A stretch of 64,000 bases of DNA from an uncultured Bacilli bacterium (GCA_934090685.1 CAKOJN010000008.1:1-64000); one strand, 5' to 3'. Shown: positions 16,190 through 26,124, counted from the stretch's first letter. Program-made: numbers and translations. Notes: generated by a model from the sequence alone, not told the origin.

Positions 16190-18840
16190 TATTCCTTTTT
16201 AGATAATTCCTCATATATTCTATCACACTGATTATTATCATAATATAAGAAAAAATTATTACTTCTAGATTTATATTTTTCCTCATCATTGCCATTATTT
16301 TTTAATATAAATTCTAATCTATTTAATAATGCTTCAGAGGTTACACATAATTCTCCAAATCCCTTTTCAAGTGGTAAATCTAATTTTCTATATATATTTA
16401 GTCCCGCTTTGAATAAATCATAGTCAGGAAAAAAATAAATTATTGCTCTTTTTAAATATACAAAATCAAATACAAAGTTAGAATAATCAGTTATAAAAAT
16501 TTTGTAGTCATCATTATTATAATTATTTGTCCCTAATATAACATTTTTATTATCTATATTATAATGATGCTCATATCTTTTAAATATTGGATGTAATTTA
16601 AAATCTAAAATATAATTGTATTTTTTCAATAATCTCTTCAATCCTTTGCTATTTAAAAATTTTTGAGTTTCTTTATAGAAAGAAGATTTTAAAAACAATT
16701 CATCGTTAGATATCCATTCACTTCCTTGATGTCCTATCAAATAATTTCTCCAAGACGGGGCAAATAGAATTACATTTTTAGCTTTTTTCTCTTGCTTTAT
16801 ATAATCATATCTCGGCATTCCGCTTTCTATTAAATCACTTTTAGTGAAAGAATAATTATTAATCAAATTATTTATCTCAAAAGAAGTTGAAACCACCTCT
16901 TTATCTATTAATAATCTATCAATAGAGTATTTCCAAGGCATATGTGCTTGTGATATTTCGTCTGGAAGATAAACAATCTCAGGAGTTTTACTAATATCTA
17001 TATAATTTGAAAATGATTTTTTAGTAAATGGTGACATACTTTCTAGGTGAACAGTTGACATAATGATTTTATCAGCATATAAATAATACAATTTATGCTT
17101 AATTGAATTAAATGATATTAAAAACTTTTTTTGCTTTTTGCTAAATAATTCATTAATTTCCTTTTTATTAATTGATGTAACATAGTACCTTCTAATTCCA
17201 TCATTTTTTTCTAGATCATGAATAAATTGATAAAAGCTATTACCTAATTTAATACCTTTATCATCACAATAAATCCATACTTTTTTCTTTATATAGAATA
17301 ATTTTACCAATAACCTAAAAAGCCATCTTTTTCTATCATTTATAAAATATTTTAACTCAACATTCCTATTAATTTTTTTAATTTCTTTTTTATTTACTTT
17401 TGAAACATAAATAGAATCTCCATCTGTTTTATATTTATATCCTGAAGAACAATATTCATATCTAGATAATTTATCGTTAAAAATCGTATTACTTTCAAAA
17501 AATAATTTAGTATCTATTTCCAAACCATCAATTTTTAATTTGAATTTTATTTTAGATACATCACTTGCAACTAAATTAATATCAAATAAATATGTTTTAA
17601 TTACTTTTTCTTTTCCATTTAGATAGTCAAAAGAAGAATTTATTAATTCTATTTTATTATCTAAATTTGTATTTGATAAGTATAGTTCAGGCTTCTTAGA
17701 TAATACAAATATTGGAGATTTCAAATATGCTTTTATTTTTATATTATTATTTATGTGTTTCATAGTAAGAACATGAACTTCAACGTTAGACATTTCATAT
17801 ATAACTTCGCTATTATTTAATATTTCTATTTTGTTTGTTTTATTATTAATATTAAAATTTAATTTACTATTTTCTTTTAAGTTCAAATAATAAAGAACAT
17901 AATAAATATCTAATAATGGATGATTTATAATAACATAATCATCACACATATTTATTAATTTTAGTATTTTACCATATTCTTGTTCATATTTTTTGCCTTC
18001 ATATTGATATGGTTTTAATATATCTTTTTTATTCTTCCAAATAACATCATTTAAAAACAACGCTTGAAAATACCTTGGAACCTCACCTTCAAATGAATTA
18101 AAAACTTCTTCCCAAAATCTAGTAGTTTTATCAAACAAATAATATGCATAAAAAAGACTATTTGTTATGCTGTTTGATCTTTGAAAATATAAATATTCAG
18201 CCTCATCAACATAGCCTATCTTCATTTTATCTCGAATAACATCTATACTGTATTTCTGATTTTCATGAGCTTTAAGACTATTATCGAAAAGACATGTTTT
18301 CTCGCCCAGATTTTTAACAATATAATTTATTGTCGTAACATTACAATAAATATTTTCATTTTTTGTTAAATCATATACCCCTGTTTTTGTTAAATAATTA
18401 TATCTATAATGTAATTTTTTGCTTCTTTTACCATTTTTTATAGGAATTATTTTGTATTCAACCAAATCAACATTATTATAATTATCATCAAAAAAGTTTG
18501 TTAGCTTTTCTAGTGCAATAGTATTTAAAGTATCATCTGAATCAAGAAAACAAATATATTTTCCAGTTGCTAATTTAATGCCGTTATTCCTGGCTATATT
18601 CGACCCTTGATTTTCTTGATATAAATATTTAATATTATCTGGATACAATTCTAAATACTTTTTACAAATTTTTTCACTATCGTCGTTTGATCCATCGTTT
18701 ATTAATATCAATTCTATGTTTTGCTTAAAATCAAGTGTTTGATTTATTAAACTCAAAATGCTATTTTCTACATAATCGTAAACATTATAAACGGGCATTA
18801 TTACACTTACTAAATATTTATTTTTCATTACTTTATTCAT
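16189..18840 (-). CDS. GT2 glycosyltransferase-CDP-alditol phosphotransferase fusion, second copy
   Basis: An 883-aa paralogue of the 880-aa protein at 11810-14452, with the same order. An N-terminal GT2 domain (VSVIMPVYNVYDYVENSI, SNIARNNGIKLATG, metal motif FLDSDDT) is followed by a beta-rich middle (about 330-500) and a C-terminal glycerophosphotransferase domain (SGMPRYDYIK, FAPSWRNYL, KLHPIFKRYEHH, FITDYSNFVFDFVYLKRA). The usual DYSS is DYSN here. The copy that transfers the alditol phosphate may differ from its paralogue in donor or acceptor. The ribosome site GGAGG lies close to the first ATG; a second ATG four codons later is possible. Confidence 0.85.
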   Translation of the reverse strand: MNKVMKNKYLVSVIMPVYNVYDYVENSILSLINQTLDFKQNIELILINDGSNDDSEKICKKYLELYPDNIKYLYQENQGSNIARNNGIKLATGKYICFLDSDDTLNTIALEKLTNFFDDNYNNVDLVEYKIIPIKNGKRSKKLHYRYNYLTKTGVYDLTKNENIYCNVTTINYIVKNLGEKTCLFDNSLKAHENQKYSIDVIRDKMKIGYVDEAEYLYFQRSNSITNSLFYAYYLFDKTTRFWEEVFNSFEGEVPRYFQALFLNDVIWKNKKDILKPYQYEGKKYEQEYGKILKLINMCDDYVIINHPLLDIYYVLYYLNLKENSKLNFNINNKTNKIEILNNSEVIYEMSNVEVHVLTMKHINNNIKIKAYLKSPIFVLSKKPELYLSNTNLDNKIELINSSFDYLNGKEKVIKTYLFDINLVASDVSKIKFKLKIDGLEIDTKLFFESNTIFNDKLSRYEYCSSGYKYKTDGDSIYVSKVNKKEIKKINRNVELKYFINDRKRWLFRLLVKLFYIKKKVWIYCDDKGIKLGNSFYQFIHDLEKNDGIRRYYVTSINKKEINELFSKKQKKFLISFNSIKHKLYYLYADKIIMSTVHLESMSPFTKKSFSNYIDISKTPEIVYLPDEISQAHMPWKYSIDRLLIDKEVVSTSFEINNLINNYSFTKSDLIESGMPRYDYIKQEKKAKNVILFAPSWRNYLIGHQGSEWISNDELFLKSSFYKETQKFLNSKGLKRLLKKYNYILDFKLHPIFKRYEHHYNIDNKNVILGTNNYNNDDYKIFITDYSNFVFDFVYLKRAIIYFFPDYDLFKAGLNIYRKLDLPLEKGFGELCVTSEALLNRLEFILKNNGNDEEKYKSRSNNFFLYYDNNQCDRIYEELSKKE

Positions 18841-18886
18841 ATGAACCTCCGAATAACGTATAAAAAAGAATTATAATTAAATGTTA

Positions 18887-21001
18887 TTATTCAGTAAAAT
18901 TATTAATCCACTCATCATATGAAGTGACTTTTTCATAATCACTTAAATGTCTAACTTTTAATCCTACTTGTGACTTATAATATTTGTCAAACAATTCTCT
19001 TTTTTTATTACACATCTCCTCATCTAGAGTTTTAGATATATTATTTTCTTTATAATACTTTGTACTATATGTTTTGTTAAAATAATAAAGTTTTGATTTG
19101 TCATCTGTTAAACCAGTGACTATTCTATTAGTCATCTTGTGATGAATATGTCCGTATTCTCCATCTGGATTATGAGTTACAATTTTATCCCACTCTTTCA
19201 AATTAATTATATTTTTTACATCCCTAGTTATTAAGTCATACTCATCGATCCATTCGGATTTTTTGCCTTCAACCAAATCGGGATAACCAAGTGTTATGTA
19301 TTCATCACCAAAATAATTCATCATTCGTTTAAATTCTTTTAATCTAGTTTTACTAGTACCACATGTTACACAAACAACTACATAATCATCTTTCATTAGT
19401 TCAGTACCGCCAAATAATAAGTCATCATCTGGATGTGCAACTACCATAAGATTTTTATATTTATAATTATTTTTAAACAATAATTTATACTTTAAATCAT
19501 CAGGTTTTAAAACTTCAACATTTGCCTTTACATCAAAACCATTAAACAGTAAAAATGCTTTATCAAATGCGTCACTTACTGGATTGTTCTTCCATATATA
19601 TTTGTCATATTTAGTACTCCTAATATAAATTGGATTTATACCATCATCAACCTGTTTTTTAACAATTTCGTATCTTTCATTGTTACTTAAGTAAACACTA
19701 TGATAAATATGTAGATATGATGATAAAACTATAATTAATAAAGTAAATAAAACTTTACTAATATGGCCATTCTTATCTTTTATTAACAAATTATATAGTT
19801 CACTAGCAAATAATATATAGAAAATAAGTGCAGGCAAACTACATCTATGGCCAACTGGAGTTAAAACCAATAAAGGTATTAAAACAGTTACAACACTTCC
19901 CATGTAAAATAACAATTTGTAACCAACTACTTTATCAAAGTAATTCTTTTTATCAAAAAATATCAATAATATTATTAATAATAATGCTAAACAATATATA
20001 GCAGTCATAAATCCAACAAAATAATGACTACTACCAGTGACAATATCGAAATCAAAATAATTTCCTACTATTAAAAATACGCTATAAAAAATACTTATTA
20101 AATTTAGTAACTCTAAAAAGTATTTTTTCCATTTACTAATTTTATTATTATCAATAAACTTACATGTAAGTATTATCATTAATATACTCACTACTAAATT
20201 TGTAATTAAATTAAGAGAAAAAGCATTATTCTGTATTTTATTAAAATAATTTCTAGCCATTGTAACAATCATTGATTGTTTAATTGTTACAGTTCTATAA
20301 AAATCATCCCCTTTAACAACATGCATGTAGGCACCGTTACTAAACATAATGATAGATCCAATTATTACCCCAGCAAAATATATTAAATAACTTTTAGGGA
20401 TTTTTTTGTATTTGATATATGAATAAACACCTAAAGCAAAACATAACACTAACAAATAAGTTGTTATATGTTCCATAAATAAAGTACTACTAATACCTAA
20501 TAAAAATAATAATATTAAGTTATACCATTTTTCTTTAAAATCAGCTTTTTCAAATACATCCTTTATATATGCTATAAAAATCAAGACTAAAAACATATTA
20601 AATGAATAATTAATAAATCCACTAGTATTAACAATAGTTTCTCTAAACACACACCTGTTAATCAAAAATAACATTAGTATTGAAAATATCATAATTCCGT
20701 TATTATTTTTATTAACTATTTTTTTAATTAGATAACCTATTCCAAAATAAGTAATAGTCATAAATAACGATTTAAGAATATTACTTCGAGTCAATACTAA
20801 AACCAATGTATTTCCTAAATATCTACCATTATAATCTTTAAATCCATTTTCAAATCTTTCTATACCTATTTTACTTCCCCATACCCAATCATCATTAGAA
20901 TAAGGAAAATAATAAGAAAGTATAAATAAAAATACAAAAATAAATGCATAAAATAAATATAACTTCCAATTTTTTTTGATTTTTTTAATTATTTTTTTCA
21001 T
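18887..21001 (-). CDS. GT-C-like membrane transferase fused to PIG-L deacetylase
   Basis: A 704-aa fusion. The N-terminal part (about residues 1-450) is the same polytopic family as the second half of the 655-aa GtrA fusion, with an acidic pair in the first outer loop (FPYSNDDWVWGSKIGIERF) and DYNGRYLGNTLVLVLTRSN. The C-terminal part (about 515-690) is a PIG-L de-N-acetylase with the metal motif VVAHPDDDLLFGG and the second motif PDGEYGHIHHKMT. In a GT-C topology this domain would be outside the cell, so one polypeptide could transfer a sugar and remove its acetyl group. An AGGTG ribosome site precedes the ATG. It lies between phosphotransferase genes, in the teichoic acid cluster. Confidence 0.8.
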   Translation of the reverse strand: MKKIIKKIKKNWKLYLFYAFIFVFLFILSYYFPYSNDDWVWGSKIGIERFENGFKDYNGRYLGNTLVLVLTRSNILKSLFMTITYFGIGYLIKKIVNKNNNGIMIFSILMLFLINRCVFRETIVNTSGFINYSFNMFLVLIFIAYIKDVFEKADFKEKWYNLILLFLLGISSTLFMEHITTYLLVLCFALGVYSYIKYKKIPKSYLIYFAGVIIGSIIMFSNGAYMHVVKGDDFYRTVTIKQSMIVTMARNYFNKIQNNAFSLNLITNLVVSILMIILTCKFIDNNKISKWKKYFLELLNLISIFYSVFLIVGNYFDFDIVTGSSHYFVGFMTAIYCLALLLIILLIFFDKKNYFDKVVGYKLLFYMGSVVTVLIPLLVLTPVGHRCSLPALIFYILFASELYNLLIKDKNGHISKVLFTLLIIVLSSYLHIYHSVYLSNNERYEIVKKQVDDGINPIYIRSTKYDKYIWKNNPVSDAFDKAFLLFNGFDVKANVEVLKPDDLKYKLLFKNNYKYKNLMVVAHPDDDLLFGGTELMKDDYVVVCVTCGTSKTRLKEFKRMMNYFGDEYITLGYPDLVEGKKSEWIDEYDLITRDVKNIINLKEWDKIVTHNPDGEYGHIHHKMTNRIVTGLTDDKSKLYYFNKTYSTKYYKENNISKTLDEEMCNKKRELFDKYYKSQVGLKVRHLSDYEKVTSYDEWINNFTE

Positions 21002-21010
21002 TTTAATTTT

Positions 21011-22147
21011 TCACCTCACACAAGACTTGATAAATTTTACTATATCACATGTATAACTAGTTTCACATTCTTCTATATATGTTTTTCTAAAATTAAATAT
21101 CTTGCTTTTTTCATAGTTTATATTATCAATTTCTTTAAATAATTCTTCAAGCGTCAAACATATTTTTCCTGGCATTTCTTTATCATAATTTAAATAAAAA
21201 TTTCTACTATCAACATAATTATTTTTATCATAGGCATAAAAAATCATTGGTTTGCCTATAACTGCTACTTCATAAATAACCGCAGAATAGTCACTTATAA
21301 CTTTATTCGATACAAAAGCCATTTCGTAAGTAGTAAAACTTTTATCAAATATGACTTTGTCATTGTTAAATTTATATTTCGTAAGTGGATGTAATTTAAC
21401 AACCAAATTATATTTTTTATAATTAAATTTATCGATAAATTCTTTTATATACTTATAATCATAATTGCCTTCTCTAAAAGTTGGACAATATAAAATGTTT
21501 TTCTTGTTATTTTTTAATTTAGGATATTTAGCATATATTTTATCGCTTACCTTTTTAATATTATTCTTATCAATCATTAAATCAAGTCTAGGTAAAGGAA
21601 ATACTTTGAATTTATCTTTACTTTGGCCAAAAGCTTCACTAAAAAATTTTATACAATATTTACTACTTGCAAATATATAATCATAATTATTATGCATATT
21701 CATAACTTTGGCAAGTTTTTTATTGCTAACATGCCTTACTCTACTACTAACATTGTCAACTATACTTAAGCCAAACTTTTTAAATGCTCCCATCGCATGC
21801 CACATTTGTATAACTATTAAATCTTTTTTATGTTTGCAATTACTTATAACAATACAGTAGGAGTCTAGAATAACTAATTTACTTGTTGATATATAGTACA
21901 TTTGTTTAAACATATGAAATATATATTTGATTTTATTAAGAAAACCAGAATTTAATGTCTTGCATAAATACACGACATCATATTCGGGCATTTCTTTATT
22001 TATTTCTTTTCCAAGCAAAACAAAATCAACATTAATATTATTTGATTGTCTACTAATAAAAGTAATTCTATTTTTAGTTTTAAACAATTTTAATATTGAA
22101 TATATAATATTGAGAATGAGTTTTAATATTTTAATAATTATTACCAT
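21011..22147 (-). CDS. CDP-glycerol glycerophosphotransferase family protein (TagB/TarB-like)
   Basis: A 378-aa single-domain member of the family that primes or extends teichoic acid on the lipid-linked disaccharide. An N-terminal hydrophobic and basic segment (about residues 1-22) would attach it to the membrane. Family motifs in order are QMWHAMGAFKKFG, PLPRLDLM, YCPTFREGNY, KLHPLT and VISDYSAVIYEVAVIGKP. It is compact like TagB primases and is paralogous to the next gene upstream. Spacing to neighbours is 1-10 bases, so it is co-transcribed with tarI-tarJ. Which copy is the primase cannot be told from the sequence. Confidence 0.85.
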   Translation of the reverse strand: MVIIIKILKLILNIIYSILKLFKTKNRITFISRQSNNINVDFVLLGKEINKEMPEYDVVYLCKTLNSGFLNKIKYIFHMFKQMYYISTSKLVILDSYCIVISNCKHKKDLIVIQMWHAMGAFKKFGLSIVDNVSSRVRHVSNKKLAKVMNMHNNYDYIFASSKYCIKFFSEAFGQSKDKFKVFPLPRLDLMIDKNNIKKVSDKIYAKYPKLKNNKKNILYCPTFREGNYDYKYIKEFIDKFNYKKYNLVVKLHPLTKYKFNNDKVIFDKSFTTYEMAFVSNKVISDYSAVIYEVAVIGKPMIFYAYDKNNYVDSRNFYLNYDKEMPGKICLTLEELFKEIDNINYEKSKIFNFRKTYIEECETSYTCDIVKFIKSCVR

Positions 22148-22148
22148 T

Positions 22149-23294
22149 TTAATCCTCTGTTATTAGTTTTTTGACCACTCTCTCTGTACTTTTACCATCG
22201 CATGCTCCACAAAAGTAGTCGAAAAATTCTTGGAGTTTCTTTTTATTGACTTTACTATTTTCAATTAAATTAATTAATTCTTTATTATTTTTTGCTATAT
22301 CACCATAAGTATACTTAGAGAATGGATAATAAAAGCCCCTACTTCCATCATAATTTTCATAATCTGGTATATAGAATATAACCGGTTTTTTAAAGAATGA
22401 ATATTCAAATATTACAGAACTATAATCAGTAATTAATATATCAGTTATAAATAACAAATCGTTTATTTCTCTTTCATTGCTTAAATTGTAATAAAAATCA
22501 TCGTTTTCAAAATCTATATCCGGTAATTTTTTAATAAACGGATGCATTTTAACTAAAAATACATAGTCTTTGGAAAACTTCTTTTTTATTAAATTAAAAT
22601 CTATTAAATCATAATCATAGTAAGCTGTTTTTTGACCATTTCCTCTAAATGTAGGAGCAAATAATATGACCTTTTTATTTTTAAATTGAGGATATTTTTG
22701 ATATAGTTGCTTTCTAATGTCTCTTTTATATTTATCACTATAAAATATATCTGTTCTAGGAACACCGTAAGGATGTACCTTTTCTATGTCAATACCAAAG
22801 GCTTCCGCATAATTTTTTCTTATATTTTCAGAACTAACAATTGTATCAGTATAGTTTTTGTGTGTCAAACTTGAACTTTTATATCCTTCCTTACTTTTAT
22901 TTCGACTGTATCCTACAGTTTTAAAAGCACCCATTGCATGCCATACTTGTATTAATTTAGCATTTTTTCTTATTTTCAAAGGATAAATTAATGGATAAAA
23001 ATCATCAACAAGTATATATTTAGAACTTGCTATATCTTTAAGTAAAAGAATTTTTTCTTTAAAACTTCTTTTAGTTTTTAAAGATTTTTTTAGATAAGTT
23101 TTTAACTCATAGTCTGGATTATTTTCTTTCAAATAGTTATATATATATTCGAAATTTCCAGAGATATGATCTCTGGAATCTGACAAAAACAACACTCTTT
23201 TTTCATTTAATTTACACCTTTTGGTAAAATAATTATAAATGATTATACAAGACATTCTTTTTATTTTTTGTAAAAATCCTTTTACATATTGCAT
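22149..23294 (-). CDS. CDP-glycerol glycerophosphotransferase family protein (TagB/TarB-like), second copy
   Basis: A 381-aa protein of the same single-domain family. Motifs are QVWHAMGAFKTVGYS, YGVPRTDIFY, FAPTFRGNG, VKMHPFIKKLP and LITDYSSVIFEYSFFKKP. The N-terminal basic and hydrophobic stretch suggests peripheral membrane binding. It starts one base after tarJ ends, with a GGGAG site inside the end of tarJ, so it is tightly coupled to CDP-ribitol synthesis. The pair with the 378-aa protein fits a primase plus first-unit transferase arrangement (TarB/TarF style). Confidence 0.85.
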   Translation of the reverse strand: MQYVKGFLQKIKRMSCIIIYNYFTKRCKLNEKRVLFLSDSRDHISGNFEYIYNYLKENNPDYELKTYLKKSLKTKRSFKEKILLLKDIASSKYILVDDFYPLIYPLKIRKNAKLIQVWHAMGAFKTVGYSRNKSKEGYKSSSLTHKNYTDTIVSSENIRKNYAEAFGIDIEKVHPYGVPRTDIFYSDKYKRDIRKQLYQKYPQFKNKKVILFAPTFRGNGQKTAYYDYDLIDFNLIKKKFSKDYVFLVKMHPFIKKLPDIDFENDDFYYNLSNEREINDLLFITDILITDYSSVIFEYSFFKKPVIFYIPDYENYDGSRGFYYPFSKYTYGDIAKNNKELINLIENSKVNKKKLQEFFDYFCGACDGKSTERVVKKLITED

Positions 23295-23295
23295 A

Positions 23296-24315
23296 TTAAA
23301 TCTCCCATTTCATTATAGTTTTAAAATTATTGCTTAGATCATTTTGAAATGCAGAGTGTATGTCATTAACTGAATGTACTTCTACCTCACTAGATATAAT
23401 AATACTTAAATAGTCTACCACATCGTCATTTTCTTCTATAAATCTAATTGATGCATCAAAATCTTCATAACCACTTCTACTATTACCTAATAATGTTAAA
23501 CCTTTTTCAAGTATCATTCTCGTATTTATCGGTACATTATTTTCGCTTACACCCATTAAAGCAATACTCCCTTGTGGATTAATTAAATCAATAATTTGAT
23601 TTATGGCTATTTCTGATTTGGTACCACCAACGCATTCAAATGCATGATCTACAGTAACACCTTCTGGAACGTTGGCAACTTGATATACTTCATCAGCAAA
23701 TTGATAATATTGAAGTTTTTCATATCGATTTCCAAAAATTATTAGTTTAGCTTTGGGGAAAGTTTTTCTAAGAACAAGAGCTGTTACAAAACCAACACTG
23801 CCATCCCCCCATACACCTATGGTTTGTTTTTTCATATGACTATAACCTTCAAAATGTTCCAAAGCATTCATAGCTACACTCATTAATTCCAACAATACAG
23901 CAATTCTGTCTTCAATCTTTGTATATTTAATAATTCTAGTTCTTTCTATATTTACAATACTTTGCATAAAGCCATCATAACCGCTTGATTTGAACAAACT
24001 ACTTCTTAAATAATTTTCTTTTATTACAGAATCAGTTTCTCTAGGAGTATTTGGTATCATAACCACTCTATCTCCAGGTTTAAACTCACCTTTGGGATCA
24101 AATACTATTTTACCAACACATTCATGAATTAAAGCCATTGGAAGCTTTTTTGCTAGTACTTCTGGCGATCTTTTACCTTGATAATACCTTTGATCAGCAG
24201 CACAAATAGAAAGATATGTTGGTCTTACTAATACATCATCAATAGGAAGAGGTAAGTCTATAAAATCAGTTCTTATTTGTTTTGGAGAACAAAGTCTATA
24301 AGATTGCGCTATCAT
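23296..24315 (-). CDS. tarJ: Ribulose-5-phosphate reductase TarJ
   Basis: A 339-aa zinc-type alcohol dehydrogenase relative that reduces ribulose 5-phosphate to ribitol 5-phosphate with NADPH, the first step to CDP-ribitol. The N-terminus (MIAQSYRLCSPKQIRTDF) and the YLSICAADQRYYQGKR segment with its metal-site cysteine are typical of TarJ. The Rossmann motif is GVWGDGSVGFV near residue 166. It overlaps tarI by four bases (ATGA), which fixes the pair as the TarI-TarJ enzyme couple. Confidence 0.92.
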   Translation of the reverse strand: MIAQSYRLCSPKQIRTDFIDLPLPIDDVLVRPTYLSICAADQRYYQGKRSPEVLAKKLPMALIHECVGKIVFDPKGEFKPGDRVVMIPNTPRETDSVIKENYLRSSLFKSSGYDGFMQSIVNIERTRIIKYTKIEDRIAVLLELMSVAMNALEHFEGYSHMKKQTIGVWGDGSVGFVTALVLRKTFPKAKLIIFGNRYEKLQYYQFADEVYQVANVPEGVTVDHAFECVGGTKSEIAINQIIDLINPQGSIALMGVSENNVPINTRMILEKGLTLLGNSRSGYEDFDASIRFIEENDDVVDYLSIIISSEVEVHSVNDIHSAFQNDLSNNFKTIMKWEI

Positions 24316-25025
24316 TTTTCATCCTTTCCCATTATAATAGCACGAGCTATTTTAAGATCATATAATGTTGTTAACTTTATATTATATATTTCACCATCGA
24401 CTAAACCTACATTTTCCCCTTTTAATGAAAAAATCTTACAACCATCAGTTAATATTTCCTTTTCCTTTTTAGTTAATGACTCGAATAATTCCATCAATTT
24501 TTTAATATTAAAAGTTTGAGGAGTTTGTCCTTGATAGCACTCTTTTCTATCAGGAATATCAGTGATTAATTTTCCATCTTTAGAATATACAATTGTATCA
24601 GTGGCCGGCACAACTGTATCAACAGCATCAAATTTCTTAGCCAATTTAATATTATCATCTAATATTCTTTGATTAATAAATGGTCTAACTGCATCATGAG
24701 TAACAATAATATCCTTGTCTGTCAAACCATATTTTTCTTCAATTAATTTACAACCATTAATAATAGTTTCATTTCTAGTAGTTCCTCCAGCTGTTATATC
24801 AACCCTATCAGTATCAATATTATACTTTTCTAGTAAATCTTCAGCATGACTAACCCATTCTTTAGGACAGCAAACTATTATTTTTGAAAACGATTGATTA
24901 ATCAAAAATTGTTCAATAGTATGAATAATAATTGGCCTATCTCCTAACATTAAAAATTGTTTGGGCATTTCTGTATTACCCATTCTTGTGCCAGAACCAC
25001 CGGCTAAAATTTCTCCATAAATCAT
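24312..25025 (-). CDS. tarI: Ribitol-5-phosphate cytidylyltransferase TarI
   Basis: A 237-aa IspD-like nucleotidyltransferase that makes CDP-ribitol from CTP and ribitol 5-phosphate. The nucleotide loop is ILAGGSGTRMG, followed by MPKQFLMLGDRPIIIHTI and the metal/substrate motif HDAVRPFI. Linkage to tarJ by ATGA overlap distinguishes it from IspD. I start it at the ATG at 25025, six bases after GGAGG; an ATG 12 bases further up lies across that ribosome site. It is the first gene of the operon tarI-tarJ-tagB-like-tagB-like-GT-C/PIG-L and beyond. Confidence 0.92.
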   Translation of the reverse strand: MIYGEILAGGSGTRMGNTEMPKQFLMLGDRPIIIHTIEQFLINQSFSKIIVCCPKEWVSHAEDLLEKYNIDTDRVDITAGGTTRNETIINGCKLIEEKYGLTDKDIIVTHDAVRPFINQRILDDNIKLAKKFDAVDTVVPATDTIVYSKDGKLITDIPDRKECYQGQTPQTFNIKKLMELFESLTKKEKEILTDGCKIFSLKGENVGLVDGEIYNIKLTTLYDLKIARAIIMGKDEK

Positions 25026-25077
25026 ATTTTCCTCCATACATTAAAACATCTTAATTCATTTAAGTTATTTCGTTTCT

Positions 25078-25086
25078 ATTATAACA
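25078..25086 (-). promoter_or_regulatory. Extended -10 promoter of the tarI operon
   Basis: TGT plus TATAAT on the minus strand. The best -35 is partial (TTGCGC at 18 bases). It lies about 50 bases before the tarI start. Confidence 0.6.
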
Positions 25087-25116
25087 CATTTTATAATTTT
25101 AGCGCAAATATGTATA

Positions 25117-26085
25117 TCATTTATTAATTAAAAAACTTAGTATTTCTTCTTTTTCTTTCGTGCCATTTATTATATCATATATCAAATTAATTATTGGCAT
25201 CTTTACATTTTTCTTTTTAACTAGTTTGTGAATAGATTGTAAAGTATACATTCCTTCTACAGTATTCTCTTTAAAATAATTGTCAATAACTTGTTTACTT
25301 TTTCCTTCTCCTATTAAACATCCAAAACTAAAATTTCTAGATGATGGTGAAGTACTTGTCATTAAAATATCACCAAATCCTGCGAATGAAAGAATCGTTT
25401 TTTTCTTTCCACCAAGTGCGAATAATAATTCTTTTATATCGTTCATGCTTTCAGTCAAAAAAAGTGCCTTCGTTGAAGGAGTTGCATTCATTCCCTCTAG
25501 CATACCTGAAGCAATTGCCATTACATTTTTTATACTACCGCAAACTTCTACCCCAATAATATCATTTGTTCTTCTAAACTTAGTAAGTTCGTTTTCAAAA
25601 CACTTTCTCACTAATAAATCAACCGAATTATGTTTAGTTGCAAGACTTAATCCAATTGGCACTTCACGAATAATATCAACTGCAAAAGAAGGCCCTGAAA
25701 TAACCGCTATTTTATTTTTGCAATGTTTCTTAAAGACATCATGTAAAAATAAGCATGTATCTTGTTGAATACCCTTAGTAGCAATTAATACAGATTGCTT
25801 CTTATCTATACATTCTTTTAATTTAATAACGGTACTTTCAAATGAAAAAGTAGGAACCGCTATCACAATTAAATTACAATCTTTTACAACCTCATTCATA
25901 TCAGTACTAAAATTAATACACTCTGGTATTTTATAATTTTCTAATTTGTTACTTTTTCTCGATTTAGTTAGAATCTCTTTCTCTTCATTTGAATAAGACC
26001 ACATGGTTACAACAGCTTTATTCTTAACAAGAATACTTGCAAGAGCAAGTCCATATGCTCCACATCCCAATATAGCTACTTTCAT
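25117..26085 (-). CDS. gpsA: Glycerol-3-phosphate dehydrogenase GpsA
   Basis: A 322-aa NAD(P)-dependent enzyme that reduces dihydroxyacetone phosphate to sn-glycerol 3-phosphate, for phospholipids and for glycerol-phosphate units of teichoic acid. The Rossmann loop is ILGCGAYGLALA. The substrate-site segments are ATKGIQ, SGPSFAVDI and GSIKNVMAIASGMLEG with the catalytic lysine. A late SRNFSFG segment and EGMYTLQSI are usual for the family. The ribosome site is AAGGAG. It follows tagO after a terminator, so it is probably read from its own promoter or by read-through. Confidence 0.93.
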   Translation of the reverse strand: MKVAILGCGAYGLALASILVKNKAVVTMWSYSNEEKEILTKSRKSNKLENYKIPECINFSTDMNEVVKDCNLIVIAVPTFSFESTVIKLKECIDKKQSVLIATKGIQQDTCLFLHDVFKKHCKNKIAVISGPSFAVDIIREVPIGLSLATKHNSVDLLVRKCFENELTKFRRTNDIIGVEVCGSIKNVMAIASGMLEGMNATPSTKALFLTESMNDIKELLFALGGKKKTILSFAGFGDILMTSTSPSSRNFSFGCLIGEGKSKQVIDNYFKENTVEGMYTLQSIHKLVKKKNVKMPIINLIYDIINGTKEKEEILSFLINK

Positions 26086-26124
26086 ATCAAATCTCCTTAT
26101 AAATATAATATCACATAAAATTAA

